From Alentia gelatinosa (taxonomy: Eukaryota; Annelida; Polychaeta; Phyllodocida; Polynoidae): a DNA stretch of 64,000 bases. The DNA lies in the NCBI GenBank assembly GCA_950022655.1, contig OX465584.1, positions 32,802,988 through 32,866,987 of the forward strand, given 5' to 3'. Positions within the stretch are counted from its first letter, which is position 1. Each line of letters opens with the position of its first letter. Shown piece after piece: positions 47,601 to 56,600 of the stretch. The notes beneath the pieces were generated by a model. That model was not told the origin of the DNA and searched no databases. It worked only from the letters and a program-made list of their open reading frames with translations. The translations under genes and the position numbers were made by a program.

Positions 47601-50600
47601 CCTACAACCTTTTTTCTCCCACCCACCCTCACCTTTCTTCCTACTCCCGTAGGGCGTTTTATACACATTGTATAACCATATATACGTATTACATAATACT
47701 ATTATACATTATACACATGTACTCCTGTAATACATACCACATATGTAATACCTTTTATACAGGCATCACATCTGCCTTATGTATATCTTATACATATCTT
47801 CAAAATATGTACTTATCATATTTACAAATATGTCTTCTTCATATATCATACTACATATGTATATCCTCTTCCATAAGATATTGTCATATTTAATATCTTA
47901 ATTTATATGGACCTTATAAAATTCAAATAAATTTTATTCGCCCATATCTGTCTTCCACTTTTGTGTTGCGGGTAAGGGGTAATGACAGGTACATCGTTTT
48001 ATCATAGTATATATACTCTATATAATTCATAGCAGTACCTCGAACTGCTTCAACACTTATTAATATTGAGAAAAAATTGTGTTTTCTTATTATTGTAAAG
48101 ATGTTTATCATTGAATCCTCAATAGAAGTTCAGTAATTATGATTGATTTCGGTAAGAAATTACTCACTTCGAGCCATTTTAGCTAACTCAATACTGTTCT
48201 GCATTGCTTCATAGTTAGTTTTGAGAACATCGTCAGTAAGGCTGGACCCAATCGTCTCCCTGGTGGTAGAAAGCCAAGACTACAATGTGAATAAACATTA
48301 GTCAGCATTTCATTGATGGAGACAATAAATGTTAAAAATGTTCAAATTATGAGATTAATTAACTCAATGCGAGTAATTGGCAGAGAAAAGATTTATTACT
48401 CATAAAATATGTACTCCACGGGATTAGAACGAGATGCTATTTTACCGATTGTACGTTTGTATTTCAAGGTATGGCATGCCAGTGTTCAAATTATTCTTAT
48501 AATTCCGTGCTGTTTTCAGGAGATGTACGTTTTTTTTCCAACAACCGAGACGGCGTACTGATAGGTTGACGCAGTACTGATGAGTTTTCCACTCCACTGA
48601 CTGAAATCACATGCAGCACATTTGTTCTCAATGACTTTTGTGACGTTACATTTCCCATAACCCTGTATTTTCTCGCAATTTATAGACGAAGAAGTTCAAT
48701 GTATATTCCCCCGTTTTAATTTGAACACTGGCATGCCATACCTTGAACACCATACTGCCCCTCAGCTATACTACCCTTAAACAATACTGCCCATCACCAT
48801 TACCCCATCCCTGGATGAAAGGAGAGAAGCAGTAGCTGGGAAAATAAAATTTTATTGAATTTTATGTAATAAATGGTAAAATTTTATGTCAACCTTACTG
48901 GACGACATATTAATGTAATATTGATATGAAGTTCTGTAATAAGATATATATGATAATTGACAGGTAGAATATCAGTCAATTATGATAATGATAAGTATAT
49001 GATATACAACATAAATGGTAATTGTATACATTGGTAAATTGTATATGGTAATAAAAATGCCCTACGTGAGTAGGAAAGAAAGAGAAGAGGTTGTGGGTGG
49101 GTGGGACGAGAAAAATACTGGAGTATGTGTGTACTGCAGTACGGGTGGAGTAGAAGTGAGACCGGGACCGGTGCCGGGGGTGCGGTCGTGACTGCGCAGT
49201 ACGTGTGAAAGCCGCTAGAGGGCAGGAGGGGCGGTCGTGTCGCACGTTAGAGGGGGACACCAGGGGGAGCAATGACCACCCCTGACCAAAGGCCATGAGT
49301 AACCCATTACCCCATCCCTGGATGAAAGGAGAGAAGCAGTAGCTGGGAAATTCTTTTTTTATTGAATTTTATGTAATAAATGGTAAAATTGTATGTCAAC
49401 CTTACTGGACGACATATTAATGTAATATTGATATGAAGTTCTGTAATAAGATATATATGATAATTGACAGGTAGAATATAAGTCAATTATGATAATGATA
49501 AGTATATGATATACAATATAAATGGTAATTGTATGAGATACAATACATTGGTAAATTGTAAATGGTAATAAAAATGCCAAGGAGCCAGTAGAAAATGGAG
49601 AGGGTGGGAGGGAATAAATTAAGAGTCTTTGTTGAGTAGGGAGTTTACCAGTGCAAGGTTGACGGCCTTGGAATCATTGTTCTTTATATACGTCCTATGA
49701 GCGTTTGACTTCCAGCCTCCATACCTCTGAATGGATAGCTCGGGCATACCGGCCTGGTATGCCTGAGTAGCTGCGGCCTTACGCAGGCCATGCAGTGTGT
49801 AGGTATGTGGCTGGTCAGCGGCCTGTAGGATGGATTTCCACTCCTTAGTCAAGTTCCTGGTTGTGACTGTCGCGCCGTGTTCCTGCTGGAGGAACGGGCC
49901 CTCGGGGCTGGCCGTGGGGGACGCCATAAGCATCCGGCGTATGGCACGTACAGGGAAGAACCGCGGATCCGGCGACTCCTGCAGCGTGACCGTCTTTTCC
50001 TCTCCCACGTGTTGCATGATTTTGGTGGCCTTGACACGTATTGTCACGTGCATTTAGAGACGTGAAGTATTTTGCCGAGGACCAACTGGAGCTGCCGTTT
50101 TGTGAGTGACCGTTTTCTTGATACCACCCGCACGTGCTCCCGGACGTCGAGAAACTTGTCCTCGGGGATTGTGAGTGACATCTCCGGGGCATTGATCACA
50201 ATCCCCAACCAGGTAACGACCTGGGCCAGAGTTTGAGCTTTCTCCCCGGCCTCGGGGAGACCGAGTTCTCTGAATAGCTCACGAACGATGGCGAAGTCGG
50301 CAGCCGCCTTTTCCTTGCTGGGGGACAGAATGATGAGGTTGTCCAGGTACATCGAGGCCTCCACCCCTTTCTGGCCGAGGATCCAAACGATCGAGTCCGC
50401 CACGCACTGCATGTGGTACAAGGAGGCATGGGCACCAAACGGCATGGCCGTGTCACAGAAGTACCCGTCCTCCCACGCAAAACAGAGTAACGGCCAGTCC
50501 AGGGGGTCGCACCTGAAATTCTTGTATGCCCTCGCGATGTCGATTGTACTCATAAAGCTGCCGGGCCCGAAGGCCACCAACCGGCCGACGAAGCCGTCGA

Positions 50601-53600
50601 CGGTCGGGAGCCCGTGCTCACGCTCCTGCCCGTAGACCGAGTTCTTTATTATGTAGGCATTCACACTATCCTCCTTGGGATAGGTCATATCTGTGATGAC
50701 CCGACGGTCACTCGAGCTCCTCTTTTCGCGTGTCATTAGTGGCGACACGTGGCACCAGGGTGAGAAACGCGGGTCCTGAAATGGCCCCAGGAGGTTGCTG
50801 TGACCTCGCTCCTTTCCGATGAACTCGTTGATTTGGTCCGGGTATCCCGTGGCACTGGGATGATTGGGGACCCCGCGTGTATCGCTGGTGGGGCCAATGT
50901 ATCCCAGGGGGAATCCGTATCGAACGAAGTCCAACAACTCCCTCTTTTCAGGCAAATCCGCGAGATACCGGACCCACGCGGGGATGTCGAGGTCTGTGGG
51001 GAGCTCTATCCGTGCCCCGAGGGCGTTGGGCAACCCGGTCTCCCGCACCTCCGAGTAGATATATGCGGGGCCCGGGCCCGGTGAAGCGTGGCCAGTGGGC
51101 CCGCCTGTGACCCGCAAAGGCCCCGGGGTCAGTACGAAGTCTGGGTGAGGGGATCCCGGTCTCGCAGATCCCGGTCTCGCAGGTCTCAAGAAGTCCGGGG
51201 TCGGCACTGTGTCTGGATCCTCCCGGGGCAATTGCTGAGGCAATTGCTCCTTGGCCACGTCATCGCTGATAACCATGGGAATGTATTCAGTGGGCACCGC
51301 CGTGCTGTCCTGTCTGCTCCCCACGTGTTCAGTAGGCCGTGTTGTGGTCACGTGGGGGGTTACATAACACGTGTTGCACTCGCTGAACGCTGTCCCCCTC
51401 ACCGTGAGTGCATGTGTACTAAGTGCGGGGGGTGTGTGACGCGCCTCGCTCACTCGCGGGGCGCGTCCGGTCCGTTTTTTTGCCCCTGTTGTGGGAGCCC
51501 TTTGATGTTGGTCGGCCAAACTGAGTGTCCGGCATGTGGTGTCCGGCGTGGCGCGGGTGTCGGTGTTGGCTGAGCACTCTCATACCCTACACTGTACGAA
51601 AGTTTCCGGTTGCACGCGTGTATGGAGTGCGTGCACATCCTGCCCACCGAATCGCAGAAGGAGCACACATGCAACCACTTAATGCCGCCGTCCTGGTGAC
51701 CGTTACGGTGGCGGCACCCTCTCTCCGAGTTGTAGGCCCAGCATGGCAGCTCACGTCCTCCAGACTTGCCTCCCTCCTGGCCGAGGCCGCTCCAGCCCGT
51801 AGGGGTCATGGCCAAACGAACCCGTTCGTCTTGGATCCTGATGTGGTCTGACCAATAGATGCGTCCCGCTTCCACCTGATCGAACACAAAGTTTGACCAA
51901 CGACGTACGCCGGCCCACGGCCGTGACTGTGCGTCCACCGACACCTGGTGGAGGTGGTGATACATGTCTCGTAGGTCCTCCTTGTGTGTCGCACGGTCAT
52001 CCTCCATTAAAGCCAGGAAAGCGCTGATGTACTCGAGGGGGCCCATCGTGCTCCTGACCTCGAGCGTCTGTGCGAGAGTATAGACCCCCTCACGGTCGAC
52101 AAACATATATGGCTTGGATATCAATTTGGAAGTGTTCAAATCTGATGTCAACTTACCAGCCGTTCTGTCATGTCGCAAGGCTTCACGGTCGATTTCCCTT
52201 TGGAGGTAGTCGTCCGGTACGAAGCGTTCACGGAGCTGTCTAGGCGGCGTTAGCCGTGAGGCCTGTTCATTCGCCCACTCCCTCGTGCAGTCCTCAGCAG
52301 CAGTCTGTACGGTAGGCGGCCTCGAGGCACGTGACGGCGACCGTTGGCGTGACATCTTCATAATGGCGTTGAGGACACCATCAATCTTCTTATCCATGAC
52401 CTAACCTTGTCCGCTTTGGACCAGTGTCCATAGAGTTAGTGGTGGCTGTACCGACAGGTGGTGTGTGTGTTGCGATGGTAGCTGTGGGGTGTGGTGTGGA
52501 TGGCAACACACATGAAGTAGGTGGTTCTGAAGCTGTTGGGGTATGTGGTGGCATCACTAGCAATGCACCAGTGTCTGTTGGCTGAGTTGGTCGTCTTGGA
52601 GTATTCGGTGCAGGATGCTGTGTAACCTTTTTTATGTCATGGCGGTTGCACCTGATAATGTTCCCTTTATTAATCTTGAGCAGGAATGACCGAGGTGTGT
52701 CTTGCTGTCTAATCACTTCAGCCAGTTTCCAACAACCAACACTCATTCTTCTTCTGGAACACTCCAGCTGCAGAACATAGGCCAAAAAGCATTCGGAGGA
52801 AACGGTGTAGTCCAAATGGAGTGTTGAATGTGCAGAGCATGGAACTTTCATCACTGAGTCATATTTGCCAGTAACCGTCTTTCTGGTCGATGATGGAAAA
52901 CACCTGTTTTCCATGTAGTTTACCGGCTATGTCCTCCGGTTTGGGTGTTGGGTGATGCTGGCGCTTAATTGCCTTGTTGAGATCACGTGGATCCAAGTAA
53001 ACTTGCAGGTCGCCATTTTTTTTCTTAACCACCACCAAGCTACTAACCTAGTCAGTAGGCTCATCAACACGGGCAATTATGTCTCACTGAACCATGTCAC
53101 CAAGTTTTGCTTGTAATTTTAAGTGAATGGCATAAGGAACTTTACACGGGGCATGTATCACTGGAGGTAGAAATTTTATCAGACTTATCAGGTGTGACGA
53201 TCTTAACTCCGAATTTTTCTGACCAGATTGAGTTTTTGACAAGCGGGCAAACCAAGTACATGAACATTGTTGGAATTTGTCACATATAATTCCAACCCAC
53301 ATGAATTTTCACCCATTACTTTACATGTTAGCTCGGTTTGACCTGAAACGTCAACGTCATGATTAGAGTACGATGACAATTTTACACCAGTACACACAAG
53401 TTTTGCATTTGGAATTTTGTTGAACAAGCATATTGGGATTACATTAACCTCAGCACCTGTATCAAGTTTGAAACATGTACCATCATTTGGGATACCAATA
53501 TCAATTTCTACAAACCAAGAAGTTGAACTAAAATTGGAATGTATAGAACCCACAAACAGTTCCTGGTCACTTTCTTCTTCTCTTTTTTTTTAGTTTATTG

Positions 53601-56600
53601 AAACACAACATCTGATACGTCAGTTCTTCCACTCAACAGAATGAACAAAACGTTTTGAATTGTTGTATTTGCTGGTATGACGTTTCACCAAAATGGTGCA
53701 ATCGTCTGCATTTGTTGCAATCTTGACCATAGGCTGGACAATTCTTTTTTTAATGACGAAGTCTAATTGAACAAATTGGACGTTAGACTACCCAAACAAA
53801 CAAACAAATTTAATGATGAGTCCCGCAGTTATGACAGTCAAATTTCCATGACTTCTGTGATGACCTTGGCCTCATTGACCTATCTGACACACCAGGATTT
53901 AACGTGGCACCTGAAGTCTTGGATTTGCGGTTGGTGGCCCTCAGATTCTTGAAGACGGTGTGCACTTTTGGCGATGTCTGATCGATGAGATAGGCTTCCT
54001 GCTAGGTCTGTTCATGTTAGACACATGGATTCTGCGACCTCAAGAGTCAACTTGTCAACATTTTCACTCAACAGCTTTTTGCAAAGCTCAGCATCTCTAA
54101 TGACAAATACAAGCTGATCTTGTACGTAATTGTCCTATTCACCGGGGTAACCAGTATTTTTTATAATACCCTGGAGAGCGAGGATATAGTCATAGATGGA
54201 TTCCCCCTCCTGCTGAGTGCAGTGCCAGAATTTGTACCTCTCTAGTAGGATCGTGCTTCTTGGATTACAATACTCTCAAAATTTGTCGGCAATGTCTTTC
54301 AGCTTCAATTGTGCATGATTTTCATATGTGCCAGTGAACTCATTACCTTGTTCGTCCTTGAACTTGAAAGTACTGAACACATCTAAGGCATCATCACCAA
54401 CTAGCGACAAAAGAGCACCCACTTTCTGGGATTCCTCTTTGATGTTGGCACTGTCCTTCATTAGATACCAACCAAACCTTTTGTACCACTTGTTCCAATT
54501 TTGACTACGGTCTCCCTTGAGTGAGAGAGGACAGGGCATACAACTTGGCTTATCATCCATATTTCCAGAATTTTGGAATTTGTAGCATTTGGAATTTTTA
54601 GGGATTTACTTTTGAAATTACCTGAGTTCAATTGTCAGTTTGGCACTTATAAGCACTTGAGAAGTTGGCAATTGCAATTGGCACTCAACATACACATACT
54701 TTGAATTTGAAGCTATCATTTGTTGACACTTGAGAAATTGGCACTTGATATTGGCACTCAACATACACTGTACTTGTGACTGACTGATATGACTGCATTT
54801 TGAACTTGAAATTGTAATTTGGGAAGTTGTTTTCTCACCACTTTCCTCACCACTTTCCTCAGTTCTGGAGAGTCCTAGTGCATTTTGTTCACTCCCAAGC
54901 TACTCACCATGTTGTATTGAGTCAAACACAGTGTTAGAAATAAAGTTTTAATGCAGCTGAGTCACATCAACAAAACTCTGACGTTTAACCGATCTAGTTC
55001 CGATTTGCCGATCTAGTTCCCGAATCCGCCACTAGGTGGCGACACACACATCTACTACTACAATGCCTACACAGTTCCTCCGGCTGATCGCCTCAAGCAG
55101 GGGAAGAGGCAACACCAATATTGGAAAGGGGTTTCTCGCAGGTGTCACCGGTACACTATGCACTTACTTATTGTGACCTCAAGCATGTCACTCTGTCTAG
55201 GTGCTGAACTTCCATGCTCATGTTCTCCCATCACCAGATAGTCATCATCGGCTTGAAGCCGGATGGGTGGATGAGCCTGCATTTAAACCATGCAAGGCTC
55301 CTCCCAAGGATACCCTCGACATAATCTGTGCTCAATAAGTGCACTATGCCGTAAAATATGCCAACAGTGAGAGTTGATGCCACCTCAACAGCGAGACCAC
55401 TGATGAAACATGATTTTGGTATTGACACTGCTGGTGCCACTGTTGGTGCCACTGTCGCGGTCTTACCTCTCGCTTTGAACCCACTACTAGTGAAACGGCC
55501 CCCTGGCCTGTCCGTGGCTACAGTTCCCCAAGCACTGTACGTTGGACCATTTCATCTTCCCCGCTTGTTATCCCATTTTGCCGGTTCCAGCTGGAGGGCC
55601 ATGTGGGCTAGCTCTTCCTTCAGCCCCTTCATCCTGTACGCCATACGAGTTCCAGCTGCCCTTTTACCAGGTTTACACTGAGATCCGGGCGTCCCCGCCG
55701 CCCAAATTTCAGGTAGATACACATACCTACAACTCTTTATCTTAACTGAATTCCACCTTACCTATCAACCTACCTATCCACCAACCTGCCTACCAACCAA
55801 CCTGACCCCAAACCAAACTGTCCAGCAGCCTGCTAACCTATCAACCTGCCTAACCACCAATCAGTCCACCTACCCACCTACCTACCCTCCAATTTGGCTA
55901 CCAACCAACCTACCTATCCACCAACGCGGCTACCAACCAATATGTCCAGCCACAGCCTGCCCACCCACCAGCTTGCTCACCTATCAACCTGCCTACCATC
56001 CTCACCTCACCTATCTAACCACCTTCCTATTCGCCAACATATCTACATTCAGAAAGGGTCCTTCAGATCCCTTTCTCAATAATATCTGATAAGAAGTTTT
56101 GTGTACATTATTATTTATCGCTTTTGTCATCTTTTCTGGGGTTTGTTCTCCCAGATCAACATTTATTGTTTTTTTAAACTGGAAGAGAAACGGCATCGCA
56201 TCTGCCATCAAGGAAGACACAGATTATTTTTTCTTTTTCTTGGTCGGTTTCTGTATTTGTTTATCATAATTATTGTGTATATATGAACTACATGCATATA
56301 TTCCGCCAATCTAGCCTCGTCTTCTTTTTGCATGCCCACGGTCTTTATAAATATATAACACACACACACAATAAATAGGTTACTCACGTGGCAGCCCCAT
56401 GTTTCTCACTGGCTGTGTACGCGAACATCGGCCGGACCCCGTGCAGCTGATGCCGATGCGCCACCTTGAGGATTTCCTCAGTCTCCTGACCGGCCATGAA
56501 TTGGCCATAGATAGACATGCGCATCAGGCGCCGGAACAACCTTTGCCCTAGCACTTTGCGGGTAAAGGACAAAAGCTGAAAGAGCATGGTGGGGAAAATT

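Larger units (their letters stand above)
42435..47984 (+). mobile_element. Ngaro-type tyrosine-recombinase retrotransposon, apparently complete
   Basis: Order: repeat A1 (42435-42627), gag-like ORF, RT/RNase H ORF, tyrosine recombinase ORF, repeat B1 (47095-47426), A2 (47427-47619), B2 (47653-47984). This A1-ORFs-B1-A2-B2 layout is the split direct repeat design of Ngaro and PAT elements, not LTRs. Read base by base, A1 equals A2 (193 bases) and B1 equals B2 (332 bases). No methyltransferase domain was seen, which favours Ngaro over DIRS/PAT. The element is strikingly GC-rich against AT-rich flanks. No target duplication is seen, as expected for recombinase-based insertion. It lies in PRODH intron 3, antisense to the gene. 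Confidence 0.92.
48797..52400 (-). mobile_element. Second Ngaro-type element, defective
   Basis: On the - strand it keeps the gag-like ORF (52397-51450), an RT ORF (51519-50044), the C-terminal third of the recombinase (50053-49619), then repeats B1 (49578-49304), A2 (49303-49062) and B2 (49061-48797). The start of gag and repeat A1 are lost at a junction with a gypsy remnant near 52400. The region from the end of RT through RNase H and most of the recombinase is deleted. B1 and B2 differ by a 10-base indel and substitutions, so it is older than the element at 42435. The start of its A repeat (GTTACTCATGGCC) resembles A1 of that element. Confidence 0.88.
52400..55073 (-). mobile_element. Ty3/gypsy remnant with 5' LTR and internal deletion
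   Basis: On the - strand: LTR (55073-54910), gag, aspartic protease, start of RT, then directly the C-terminal tail of the polyprotein. The rest of RT, RNase H and integrase are missing, and the 3' LTR is lost at the junction with the Ngaro-type element. Frames are broken. In PRODH intron 2. Confidence 0.78.

Noticed and set aside
42435..47984. LTR retrotransposon call based on repeated ends
   Set aside because: The repeats are arranged A1...B1-A2-B2, with a tyrosine recombinase and no integrase or TG...CA LTRs.
55358..55681. 107-codon + strand ORF in PRODH intron 2
   Set aside because: No recognisable domain, an overlapping antisense ORF of similar quality, and no splice or promoter support.
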